Notes: generated by a model not told the origin, from the sequence alone. Positions 1 through 7,350 are shown, counted from the stretch's first letter. The stretch: DNA of 11,954 nucleotides from Darwinibacter acetoxidans_A (GCA_041936745.1 JBHGWS010000048.1:1-11954); one strand, 5' to 3'. Numbers and translations: made by a program.

Positions 1-1
1 C

Positions 2-517
2 ATCGTCACTTATTTTAAAGCGCAAGGCCAAAGCATAACACCAAGGCCCATTCACCGCTTGGATCAACCGACTTCCGGCGTTGTGCTTTTTGCTAAAAGC
101 GCCCCGGTACAGGCAAAAATGAGCAGCCTGTGGCAAAGCGGTGGCGTCCAACGGTTTTATTGGGCACTCTGCCACGGCAGATTGGACAGTGATCTGGAAA
201 TTAAAACACCACTGGAGGGGAAAGCTGCCTTAACTAAAGTGACGCCTCTTCGTATCTTCCCCGATTTTTCCGAAATAATGCTGGAGCTTGTTACAGGCCG
301 GACCCACCAAATCCGCCGCCATCTTTTAAGCATTGGCCATCCTCTTTTGGGCGATGAACGCTACGGCAAAAAGCCAAGCCCCGCCCGGCGCTTAGCCTTG
401 CATGCCTCTCAAGTAAGCTTTCAACACCCTTATATAGAAAAAAGGGTAGAGATTGTGGCCCCCACCCCTTTTTGCGATTTCCCTTTTTTGCAGGCTACTG
501 ACCCACCACTTCCTTGA
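2..517 (+). CDS. RluA-family RNA pseudouridine synthase, 3' part (5' end outside window)
   Basis: The frame is open from base 2 to the TGA at 515-517, giving the last 171 residues of an enzyme that normally has about 230-300. It would isomerise uridine to pseudouridine in rRNA or tRNA in the cytoplasm. The visible sequence holds the catalytic HRLDQPTSG motif (bases 47-73, the Asp being the nucleophile) and the conserved GRTHQIRRH...GHPLLGDERYG block near residues 98-121. Both are typical of the RluA/RluC/RluD family; which uridine is modified cannot be told. An internal TTG at 59 would cut through the catalytic motif and is not the start. The last 23 bases overlap, tail to tail, the end of the ABC transporter gene on the other strand, and no terminator hairpin is visible between them. 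Confidence 0.9.
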   Translation: MVTYFKAQGQSITPRPIHRLDQPTSGVVLFAKSAPVQAKMSSLWQSGGVQRFYWALCHGRLDSDLEIKTPLEGKAALTKVTPLRIFPDFSEIMLELVTGRTHQIRRHLLSIGHPLLGDERYGKKPSPARRLALHASQVSFQHPYIEKRVEIVAPTPFCDFPFLQATDPPLP

Positions 518-2501
518 ACTCGTCTTTGTACTGCAGTAAAAACAGGTTGTGATAGAGGCCTTTTTGAGCCAAGAGCTCTTGGTGGGTGCCCATTTCCCTA
601 ATTCGCCCCCGATGCAGGACGATGATATTATCCGCATTTTGAATTGTGGACAGGCGGTGGGCTACCACCAGGCTGGTCCTGCCCGTTAACAGCCGGGGCA
701 GGGCGTCTTGGATTAAGGCTTCCGTTTCCGTATCAATGTTGGCGGTTGCTTCGTCCAAAATCAAAACGGCCGGGTCAAAAGCCAAAGCCCTGGCAAACGC
801 CAACAACTGGCGCTGGCCGGCTGAAAGGGTGGCACCCCTTTCCATAACCGGTTCTTCGTACTTTTTAGGTAATTTTTCAATGAAGTGGTGGGCATTGACA
901 TGGCGGGCCACATTTTTCATGTGCTCGTCAGTGATATTCTTATTATTCAACCGAATATTATCGCCGATGGTGCCGGAAAAGACGAAAACATCCTGCATTA
1001 CGAGTCCCACATTGCGGCGTAATTCCTCTTTGCTCAGCTGCTTAATATCTTTGCCGTCGATTAAAATCTGCCCTTTTTGAATGTCGTAAAAGCGGGAAAG
1101 GAGATTCATAATTGTCGTTTTACCCGCGCCCGTGGCACCCACAAAGGCAACTGTCTGGCCCGGTTCCACCGTAAAGGAGACATCTTTTAAGACCCACTCT
1201 TCCCCTACGTAGGCAAACCAAACGTTTCTGAATTCGATATGCCCCTTGACTGCGCCTAAAACGTGCGGTTTTTCAACTTCTGCAATGGCCGGTTTTTCAT
1301 CCAAGATTAAAAAGAGGCGTTCCGCGGAAGCCATAGAGGCCTGCATTATATTATATTTCTCGGTCAGATCGTTAATCGGCCGGAAGAACTGCTCTAAATA
1401 GCTGATAAAAGCATACAGCACGCCAAATTCCACGGTTCCCTGTAAAACACGGCCGCCGCCAAACCAAATTAAAAGCGCCATGGCCAGAGAATAAACTAAC
1501 TCCATAGCGGGCCTGAAAATTGCGTAAATCATCAACTCACGCCTGCTGGCCCGGTAGTGGCTGGAATTCACATCGTCAAATTCTTTGAACTTGCGCTTTT
1601 CCTGCCGAAAAATTTTGACCAGGCGGATGCCGGAGATGTTTTCGGCAAAGTAAGCGTTAATTCGGGCCAAACGCACCCTGGTTACGCGGTAAGCCGCCCG
1701 TGCTTTAATCCGAAAAACAGCCGTCAAAACAATAATCAAAGGCAGTGTGGCCAAAGAGATCCAGGCCAGTGTGGTGTTCAGCCGAAACATCACTACAATG
1801 ATGCCCGCGATCATGAATAAATCCTTGAAGAGATTTACCAAAACCGCGGTGTACATCTCCTGCAGGTTTTCCGTGTCATTGGTGACCCGGGTGACCAGGC
1901 GGCCCACGGGGTTGCCGTCAAAAAAGGCCAAAGCTAAACTCTGCAGGTGGGAAAAAAGATGCTGCCGAATATCAAAGACAATCCTCTGCCCCGTGTAATG
2001 GAGAAGATACACCTGGGCGTAATTTAAGACAAAGCCGAGCGAGAGGATGATAAAAAGGGCTGTGCCCAGCCTTAAGATACCCGCCGTATCCCAACTGCGC
2101 AGCTCTTTTACCTCTTCGCTGCTTAAGGCAAGCCTGCGGCCCGCGCCGTCTTCTAGGAAGTGTCCCCCGTCTTCTCTAATGAGTTTAAAGTGTGAGAAGC
2201 CTGCTTCCTCGTCTTTCAAGCGGTCTTCCCGCATCAAACGCCTGCCTTGAATAGTTACTATGGAGTCGTGCTCGATATCCTCAGCCACTTCAACGTAAGG
2301 GCGGTTGGCGCCCATGATGTGATCATCAATGGCTAATTTAACAAGATAAGGCCTGGCCAAATCTGTAACACTGATTATTAAAAGTAAGATAACGGATAAG
2401 CCTATTAAAAGCCAATAAGGCTTGGCATATTGTAATAATCTGCGCATCAGCCTGCTGTCATAGGCTTTACCTAACGTTTCTTCTTCGTGAAAATGTTCCA
2501 A
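495..2501 (-). CDS. ABC exporter half-transporter with catalytic NBD (BmrD/YheH-like)
   Basis: This 668-residue type IV ABC exporter subunit has a membrane domain at about residues 25-400 and a nucleotide-binding domain at about 415-650. Walker A is GATGAGKTT (455-463), the Q-loop Gln is 503, the signature is LSAGQ (559-563), Walker B is VLILDE with the catalytic Glu584, and the H-loop His is 615. The signature departs from LSGGQ, as is usual in the partner that completes the degenerate ATP site of a heterodimer. Residues about 61-140 form a charged, polar insert between the first two membrane helices, matching the extracellular domain known in BmrD. The start is TTG at 2501, preceded by a purine-rich GGGGGGAGGA site. 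The preceding half-transporter ends only 14 bases upstream, so the two are probably translated together and assemble in the cytoplasmic membrane. Exporters of this type move drugs, lipids or peptides; the substrate is unknown here. Confidence 0.92.
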   Translation of the reverse strand: MEHFHEEETLGKAYDSRLMRRLLQYAKPYWLLIGLSVILLLIISVTDLARPYLVKLAIDDHIMGANRPYVEVAEDIEHDSIVTIQGRRLMREDRLKDEEAGFSHFKLIREDGGHFLEDGAGRRLALSSEEVKELRSWDTAGILRLGTALFIILSLGFVLNYAQVYLLHYTGQRIVFDIRQHLFSHLQSLALAFFDGNPVGRLVTRVTNDTENLQEMYTAVLVNLFKDLFMIAGIIVVMFRLNTTLAWISLATLPLIIVLTAVFRIKARAAYRVTRVRLARINAYFAENISGIRLVKIFRQEKRKFKEFDDVNSSHYRASRRELMIYAIFRPAMELVYSLAMALLIWFGGGRVLQGTVEFGVLYAFISYLEQFFRPINDLTEKYNIMQASMASAERLFLILDEKPAIAEVEKPHVLGAVKGHIEFRNVWFAYVGEEWVLKDVSFTVEPGQTVAFVGATGAGKTTIMNLLSRFYDIQKGQILIDGKDIKQLSKEELRRNVGLVMQDVFVFSGTIGDNIRLNNKNITDEHMKNVARHVNAHHFIEKLPKKYEEPVMERGATLSAGQRQLLAFARALAFDPAVLILDEATANIDTETEALIQDALPRLLTGRTSLVVAHRLSTIQNADNIIVLHRGRIREMGTHQELLAQKGLYHNLFLLQYKDEFKEVVGQ

Positions 2502-2515
2502 TTGGTCCTCCCCCC

Positions 2516-4273
2516 TTAACTGACGCCTTCAATTTCTTCTTCCAGAAGCTGCTTGTGGTAGAGCTCTTTATATAAGCCTTCCATCTCTACCAGCTCATCG
2601 TGTGATCCTCTCTGCGTAATTTGGCCTTCTTCCAAGACCAAGATTTGATCAGCTGACTGCAGGGTGGAAATCCGATGAGCAACTATTATCACTGTCCGGC
2701 CCGGGAAAACGGTGGCTAAATTCTGCAAAATTGCTTCCTCCGTCTCAGTATCTACTGCCGAAAGGCTGTCATCCATAATTAAGATGCTCGGTTCTTTAAT
2801 CAAGGCCCTGGCAATGGCAATGCGCTGCTTTTGGCCGCCGGATAAAGTGACGCCCCTTTCTCCCACCACAGTGTCAAATTTTTGGGGAAACTCGATGATA
2901 TTATCGTAGACTTGGGCGATCTTGGCGAACTCTTCGATCTTTTCTTGCCCCTTGCCTGTTGCGGCAAAGTCGATGTTTTCGCCCACCGTTGTGGAAAAGA
3001 GGTAGCTGTCCTGCGGTACATAGCCGATTCTTTCCCGCAAAAGCTGTAGAGGAATTTCAGTAAGGTTGTGGCCGTCAATTTTAATCATTCCCGGCTCTAC
3101 CTCATAAAGGCGCAGCAGTAAATTTAACAAAGTGGTTTTCCCCGAACCTGTGCGGCCTAAGATCCCCACAACCTGGCCGGCGGGAATGCATGCGTTAATA
3201 TTTTTTAAAACGGGCTCTTTCGTACCGGGATAAGTAAACGTCAGGTTATTGAATTCAATGCTGCCCTCGATCTTTGCCAGGTCACTGACTGTATCTTCCG
3301 CAAATTCGGGCGGCTCGTTGAAGATATCGTTTAAGCGATCCATGGAGGCTTTCCCTCTTTGGATCATATTCATGACCCAACCGATGGCCATAACCGGCCA
3401 GGTCAGCATGCCTAAGTAGCTGTTAAACGCAATAAAATCCCCGATGGTAATTGATCCTTCGAGAACTAAAATACTGCCGTAGCCTAAAACAATGATAAAG
3501 CTTAAGGCGGCTAGGTAGCCGATTAAGGGGTGGAATAAACCCCAGATTCTTACTAAATGCATGTTTCTTTCAACGTTTAATTCATTTACAGCCCGAAAGC
3601 GCTCTACTTCATCTTTTTCTTGAGCAAAGCCCTTGACAACCCGAATGCCCGCAAAGTTCTCCTGCGTGCAGTCCGTTAAACGGGCAAAAGCTTCTTGGAC
3701 GCCCCTAAACCGCCTGTGGATTACCCTGCCAAAGCCAATGCCGATTGCAAGCATGAGCGGCAGAGGAAGCAGGGCGATCAATGTGAGCTTGGGGCTGATT
3801 GTCCGGACCATCATAAAAATAATTACCGTAGTTAAAAAAAACGCATCGATGGAAAAAACAATGCCCGGCCCCAAAGCCATCCGCACTGCCCGGATGTCGT
3901 TTGTGGCATGGGCCATGAGATCTCCGGTTTTATGCCTGTTAAAAAACTCGGTGGAAAGGGTCTGCAGATGGCCAAAAAGCATATTCCGCAGGCTGTACTC
4001 CATTTTTCGGGCGGTTCCCATGACGTTAATCCGCCAGATGTAGCGGAATCCCGCGATGACAATCGAAAGGCCGATAAACAAGCCCAAAAAGATTAACAGC
4101 TCTCTTGTAGTCATAACGCCATCGGCAATTTGGTTGGTTAAATTACCCATGAGCTTAGGAATCACTAACTGTGCGGAATTAACTATAATCAGGGCCGTAA
4201 CGCCTAAGAAATAGTAGCGTCTATGCTTTTTAAAGAAATCTTTCAAGCGAAAAAAGCTTCTAATGTTACTCAC
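2516..4273 (-). CDS. ABC exporter half-transporter with degenerate NBD (BmrC/YheI-like)
   Basis: This is the first half-transporter of the pair, 585 residues from the GTG at 4273. It has six predicted membrane helices (to about residue 310), then an NBD with Walker A GRTGSGKTT (373-381), signature LSGGQ (477-481), H-loop His533, and Walker B ILIMDD, where Asp502 replaces the catalytic Glu. Together with the LSAGQ of its partner this predicts one consensus and one degenerate ATP site, as in BmrC/BmrD, LmrC/LmrD and TM287/TM288. The start is uncertain. The frame is open back to a TTG at 4330, two bases after the upstream dehydrogenase stop, but no Shine-Dalgarno precedes it. GTG 4273 lies inside an AAAGGAG motif, and that motif is ideally spaced (8 nt) for an AUU at 4264. 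The family begins near this point, so the longer N-terminus is doubtful. Confidence 0.9.
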   Translation of the reverse strand: MSNIRSFFRLKDFFKKHRRYYFLGVTALIIVNSAQLVIPKLMGNLTNQIADGVMTTRELLIFLGLFIGLSIVIAGFRYIWRINVMGTARKMEYSLRNMLFGHLQTLSTEFFNRHKTGDLMAHATNDIRAVRMALGPGIVFSIDAFFLTTVIIFMMVRTISPKLTLIALLPLPLMLAIGIGFGRVIHRRFRGVQEAFARLTDCTQENFAGIRVVKGFAQEKDEVERFRAVNELNVERNMHLVRIWGLFHPLIGYLAALSFIIVLGYGSILVLEGSITIGDFIAFNSYLGMLTWPVMAIGWVMNMIQRGKASMDRLNDIFNEPPEFAEDTVSDLAKIEGSIEFNNLTFTYPGTKEPVLKNINACIPAGQVVGILGRTGSGKTTLLNLLLRLYEVEPGMIKIDGHNLTEIPLQLLRERIGYVPQDSYLFSTTVGENIDFAATGKGQEKIEEFAKIAQVYDNIIEFPQKFDTVVGERGVTLSGGQKQRIAIARALIKEPSILIMDDSLSAVDTETEEAILQNLATVFPGRTVIIVAHRISTLQSADQILVLEEGQITQRGSHDELVEMEGLYKELYHKQLLEEEIEGVS

Positions 4274-4331
4274 TCCTTTGCTACGAGAGTCCTTCTTTAT
4301 AAGTATGAACCCTTCTGCCTGAAGAATCAAG

Positions 4332-5333
4332 TCATATTGAAAATTCTTTCATTAAAGCCGCAACTGAAATGGGCCTTTGCAGCCGAGCCGATTCATAGGC
4401 TGCTTTAGCCACTGCCAAGGCAGCTAAACCATCGTAGCCGGTGATACTGGGTTCTTTATCCGCTAAAATCATATCTACAAAATCTTCAATCAAGAGGTAA
4501 TCCATATCCTCTGTAAATGATCTTTGGACGATTTGGGCAGCTTTATTGTCATAAAGCAGGAAGTTTTGCGAAAACGCATCCATGTATAAAACCCCTGCCG
4601 TGCCCACAACCTTCAGCGTGACGTTGCCCCAAGTGGGGTAGATTTCAGGTTTGGACCAGCTGGGATCTTGGGTGACGAAAATGCCACCTTCCATCTCCAT
4701 GCTCAAAAGCCCACTGTCATCTATTTCAACCCCGGGCAGGAAATTATCAATTTCCGCGTAAACGGAAATGAATTCCCGGCCCAAAAACCACCGGAGCAGA
4801 TCAACAACATGCACAGTGTGATCTAAAACCGCCCCGCCCCCCGCAAGCTCGGGATCAATAAACCAGCCCCCGGGCATTTTACCCTGGTTTGTCCCGCGGA
4901 TTGCTAATATTTCACCTACTGCCCCGTCAGCCAACAGCTCCTTTAAGCGGCGCGCCGGTGTATTAAACCTGACGGGAAAAGCGATCTGCAGTTTAACGCC
5001 GGCTTCTTGGCAGGCATCAATCATGGCCGCTCCGTCTTTTAGGCTCGTAGCAATGGGCTTTTCAGAGAGGACGTGCCTGCCAAAACTTGCCGCAAGCTCA
5101 GTGAATTCTCTATGCCGGCTATTTTCTGAACAGACTATAACGGCATCGACCTGTTCTAAAAGCTCTGCCGGCTCACTAAAATATTTTACGCCCATTTTAG
5201 AAGCACCGTCTCGGCCCCGCTGCTCGTTGGGATCATATAAGCCGGCCAATTTTGCGTGGGGCATTTTTTTTAAAGCGTTGGCGTAACTAAACGCATGCAT
5301 GTGGGCGATACTTAAAAATCCTATCTTAACCAT
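4332..5333 (-). CDS. Gfo/Idh/MocA-family oxidoreductase with divergent dinucleotide loop
   Basis: This 333-residue NAD(P)-dependent dehydrogenase has an N-terminal Rossmann domain and a C-terminal alpha/beta domain that packs against the cofactor and binds substrate. The family oxidises or reduces sugars, inositols and related polyols in the cytoplasm. Visible are the EKP motif (91-93, catalytic Lys92) and GGGAVLDHTVHVVD (167-178), with the usual catalytic Asp171 and His175. The N-terminal nucleotide loop is unusual: instead of GxGxxG it reads GFLSIAHMHAFSY (5-17), with Ser, Ala and two His. ATG at 5333 is preceded by GGGAGG with six bases spacing. The gene begins 11 bases after the other dehydrogenase stops, so they are co-transcribed, and it runs directly into the ABC transporter genes. 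Substrate and cofactor preference cannot be assigned. Confidence 0.88.
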   Translation of the reverse strand: MVKIGFLSIAHMHAFSYANALKKMPHAKLAGLYDPNEQRGRDGASKMGVKYFSEPAELLEQVDAVIVCSENSRHREFTELAASFGRHVLSEKPIATSLKDGAAMIDACQEAGVKLQIAFPVRFNTPARRLKELLADGAVGEILAIRGTNQGKMPGGWFIDPELAGGGAVLDHTVHVVDLLRWFLGREFISVYAEIDNFLPGVEIDDSGLLSMEMEGGIFVTQDPSWSKPEIYPTWGNVTLKVVGTAGVLYMDAFSQNFLLYDNKAAQIVQRSFTEDMDYLLIEDFVDMILADKEPSITGYDGLAALAVAKAAYESARLQRPISVAALMKEFSI

Positions 5334-5344
5334 GAGGTACCTCC

Positions 5345-6340
5345 CTATAAAGTGATGACTTCGCCTGTTTTGACAGACTCTAAAGCCGCCAAAGCGACTT
5401 CTAAAGTGGCAAGTGCTTCTTTAACCGAAACCGCCGGCTCTCGATCTTCCCTGATGGCCGTAATCATATCTTCCAGTTCTAAACGATAAGGGCTTTTCAG
5501 CGAGGGATTTTCCGGAACGGCAGTACCGCCGGCCCCCAAGGCCCCGTTTTCCAAACCTATTTTCAATAAGGGGGCGCCCTTTCTGCTGTCATAGGTCATT
5601 AATCCGCTTGTGCCGGCAATTTCCACCGTCGTATAAAACTGGCCGGGAAAATTTGCCCAACTGCCTTCAACGTGGGCTATTACCCCGTTTTTAAAACGTA
5701 ATATTATTAAAGCATGCTCTAACCTGGCATCTGTCCGGCCGCGGGTTGTCTTAGCATAAACCCGCTTAACATCGCCAAAAAGCCAGCGCAGGTAATCTAT
5801 GTCGTGGATGACAAGGTCTAAAATAACCCCGCCGCTCAAATCGAAGTCTCCGTACCAATCCCGAGAGCCTGCGGGAAACTGGGCGCCGCCCCTAAACGTC
5901 CGCACAACGGAGGGCCTGCCGATCTCCCCTTTTAAAAGGCTTTCTCTCATTACCACATATTCCGGGAAAAAGCGGACGACGTGGGCCACACCTACTTTAC
6001 GGCCGTAATCTTTCGTCAAATTATAAATGCGTTTACCTTCCTCCAGGCTCCTGGCCAAAGGTTTTTCACAAAAAATATGTTTTTCGGCCTGCACAGCCTG
6101 CTTAAAAACTTCTTCGTGCAGATAAGTAGGCGTGCAGATGTCCACTAAATCTAAATCTTCCCGCTCTAAAAGCTCTTTTACATCACCGACTGCGGGCACG
6201 TTGTAGGCGCGCTCTGCCTGAGCCCTTTTTTCCCTGTCCGGATCTGCAACTGCACTGAGCCGCACACCGGCCATTTCCGCGAGGGCCTGGGCGTGAACTT
6301 GGCCCATTGTCCCGTAACCGATTATGCCAACTTGGATCAA
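5345..6340 (-). CDS. Gfo/Idh/MocA-family dehydrogenase (inositol 2-dehydrogenase-like)
   Basis: This 331-residue protein, counted from TTG 6340, is a canonical member of the family that includes inositol 2-dehydrogenase (IolG) and related sugar dehydrogenases. It has a classic Rossmann start GIIGYGTMG (5-13), an acidic Asp (ADP, 32-34) at the end of the second strand that favours NAD, CEKP (91-94, catalytic Lys93) and GGVILDLVIHDID (170-182) with Asp175 and His179. A longer frame begins at GTG 6349, but that codon lies within the GAGGTGA ribosome binding site; TTG 6340 sits five bases after it and places the Rossmann strand correctly. It is the first gene of the operon, about 120 bases after a terminator and 97 bases after a 17-bp palindrome. 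No other inositol genes are present, so the iolG name is not given. Confidence 0.88.
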   Translation of the reverse strand: MIQVGIIGYGTMGQVHAQALAEMAGVRLSAVADPDREKRAQAERAYNVPAVGDVKELLEREDLDLVDICTPTYLHEEVFKQAVQAEKHIFCEKPLARSLEEGKRIYNLTKDYGRKVGVAHVVRFFPEYVVMRESLLKGEIGRPSVVRTFRGGAQFPAGSRDWYGDFDLSGGVILDLVIHDIDYLRWLFGDVKRVYAKTTRGRTDARLEHALIILRFKNGVIAHVEGSWANFPGQFYTTVEIAGTSGLMTYDSRKGAPLLKIGLENGALGAGGTAVPENPSLKSPYRLELEDMITAIREDREPAVSVKEALATLEVALAALESVKTGEVITL

Positions 6341-6436
6341 AAAAATCACCTCGCCTCTGAATTGTCACCTTATGCTTAGTTCGAGAATAAGAATTAAATC
6401 CCTGCTCACTATTGTTTACGATCACCTGACAAACTT

Positions 6437-6453
6437 AAATCGATTATCGATTT
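6437..6453. promoter_or_regulatory. Candidate operator: perfect 17-bp palindrome
   Basis: AAATCGATTATCGATTT is a perfect inverted repeat of 8 bp around a central T. It lies between the upstream terminator and the first dehydrogenase gene, on the promoter side of that operon, and has no U-tract, so it is more likely a dimeric-repressor site than a terminator. No convincing -35/-10 pair was found in the remaining leader (6350-6436), and no regulator gene lies in the window. The assignment is inference from symmetry and position. Confidence 0.5.
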
Positions 6454-6459
6454 TGCAAC

Positions 6460-6488
6460 AAAAATCCCGACCAAATGATCGGGATTTT
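6460..6488 (-). terminator. Intrinsic terminator after the lysis-like cassette
   Basis: On the minus strand, AAAATCCCGA and TCGGGATTTT form a perfect 10-bp stem around an 8-base loop, ending in a run of five T. It begins four bases after the stop codon of the small secreted protein gene at 6493. It separates that cassette from the dehydrogenase/ABC operon, which therefore needs its own promoter. Confidence 0.85.
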
Positions 6489-6492
6489 AGCC

Positions 6493-6822
6493 TTAAAATG
6501 AAACAGTAACAGATAAATAAGGTGTTAAGGGAGTAACGCTTTTAAAAAAGCCCCGCCTGATGCCTAAAGTCGCGGTTAAACCCGGGGTAAAATAAAGTGT
6601 GGTGCCGAGATCACCGTCTATGCCCTGTTTTGGGCAGGCGTCGATGATAAATGTGGCATGAAGCCTTTCTGTTAAGGCATAGTTGACTGCGCCGGTGTAA
6701 ACCGCCAGCCACTTATTTTGCCGTTCCATAGTCACCGTGTGGCTTGTGGAAAGGCGTGCTTCAGCCGCAATGGGCATTAAAAGTGCCATGACAAGTAAGC
6801 CGGCGATAAGTCTTTTAAACAT
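6493..6822 (-). CDS. Small secreted beta-rich protein of unknown function
   Basis: I do not recognise this 109-residue protein. It starts at ATG 6822 with a strong AAGGAGGAGG site. Residues 1-22 are a clear signal peptide: Lys/Arg, a hydrophobic core, then a likely cleavage after AEA. The mature part of about 87 residues alternates polar and hydrophobic residues in strand-like stretches broken by Gly/Pro turns (for example TTLYFTPGLTATLGIRRGFF), and ends in YLSVTVSF, a strand with a terminal Phe. It contains one Cys. This resembles a small beta-barrel or beta-sandwich; a terminal aromatic is typical of outer-membrane barrels, which would be odd in a monoderm. It is the last gene of the hydrolase/holin cassette and is followed at once by a terminator. 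Expression and export are well supported; function is not. Confidence 0.75.
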   Translation of the reverse strand: MFKRLIAGLLVMALLMPIAAEARLSTSHTVTMERQNKWLAVYTGAVNYALTERLHATFIIDACPKQGIDGDLGTTLYFTPGLTATLGIRRGFFKSVTPLTPYLSVTVSF

Positions 6823-6954
6823 CTACCTCCTCCTTATCCTTCTGATGATGATTGTCTTTTTAACGTGCTTTGGCGGGCCACGAAATTCAATCTCCCGGCC
6901 CAGCAGAGAAAAAACAGCTCTAAGCAGCCTCAAAAAGATGCTCCCATCTACCAA
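6823..6954 (-). CDS. Possible small basic protein, or -1 frameshift extension of the holin-like gene
   Basis: Between the holin-like gene and the secreted-protein gene, one minus-strand frame stays open up to a TAG at 6825-6823, directly abutting the next ATG. From the only normal start codon, TTG 6954, it encodes 43 residues: an amphipathic stretch (SIFLRLLRAVFSLLG), a GPPKHVKK segment and an Arg-rich end IIIRRIRRR. Part of the Arg run is forced by the overlapping ribosome binding site of the next gene. No good Shine-Dalgarno precedes TTG 6954. The same frame is entered 27 bases earlier by -1 slippage at the A AAA AAG site in the holin-like gene, which would add 52 residues to that protein. 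It may also be noncoding; a 67-codon open stretch is only moderate evidence. Confidence 0.35.
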   Translation of the reverse strand: MVDGSIFLRLLRAVFSLLGREIEFRGPPKHVKKTIIIRRIRRR

Positions 6955-6965
6955 GACTTTGTCAA

Positions 6966-7349
6966 TTATTCCCGTGAGAACTTTTTTTGCACCAATTCCA
7001 AAAGTATATTCAAGGCATGACCGAAAGTTTCATGAAAAGCCTGGCTGCCCAGTACTATACCTAAGGTCATGACTGCGGCACTGGTCAGATTCATCCCCTG
7101 CTCGATGAGTGCAACTAAAAGGACGGCAAGGCCTCCTAAACCAACGTTAACTAAAGGGACGTACTGCGACTTCAAACGCAGCCACTTTTTCGCAATGGAA
7201 ATTATTAGTGAAATTAAAGGTACCAGTGCAATCCCTTTGATTATTAAATCCTGCGGGTCAAAAACAGCTGAATTTGCGGCAAATGCCGTTTGGGATAAAA
7301 AAAGTAGGCTCAAAGACAAAGCTAAGATAAAAATCAACTTGTTTTCCAC
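6966..7349 (-). CDS. Holin-like small membrane protein
   Basis: This 127-residue protein starts at GTG 7349, placed eight bases after GGGAGG; an earlier in-frame GTG at 7358 overlaps that site and is unlikely. Residues 2-24 look like a signal sequence or first membrane helix ending in AFA. Two further hydrophobic helices follow (about 35-54 and 65-82), with a third weaker one (about 87-105), then a charged tail QKKFSRE. Small size, several membrane helices, a basic tail and a position one base after the muralytic enzyme stop fit a holin, which would form holes letting the hydrolase reach the wall. No family motif is conserved enough to name a holin class, so a hydrolase-linked membrane protein of other function is possible. 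An A AAA AAG slippery heptamer lies in frame near its end. Confidence 0.65.
   Translation of the reverse strand: MENKLIFILALSLSLLFLSQTAFAANSAVFDPQDLIIKGIALVPLISLIISIAKKWLRLKSQYVPLVNVGLGGLAVLLVALIEQGMNLTSAAVMTLGIVLGSQAFHETFGHALNILLELVQKKFSRE
6981..6987 (-). other. Candidate -1 frameshift heptamer A AAA AAG
   Basis: The holin-like gene reads GTG CAA AAA AAG TTC near its end, so A AAA AAG is in the X XXY YYZ phase that promotes -1 frameshifting in dnaX. The zero frame stops five codons later (TAA 6968-6966), while the -1 frame stays open for 52 codons to 6823. I see no strong upstream Shine-Dalgarno-like stimulator and only weak downstream hairpins, so efficiency could be low. Confidence 0.35.
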
Positions 7350-7350
7350 T

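Noticed and set aside
6350..6436. Riboswitch or leader RNA before the first dehydrogenase
   Set aside because: The stretch is AT-rich with only short, weak inverted repeats and no attenuator hairpin.
6737..7072. Plus-strand 111-codon frame across the holin-like and secreted-protein genes
   Set aside because: It runs antisense through a signal-peptide gene, a terminal coding stretch and ribosome binding sites, and its product has no recognisable features.
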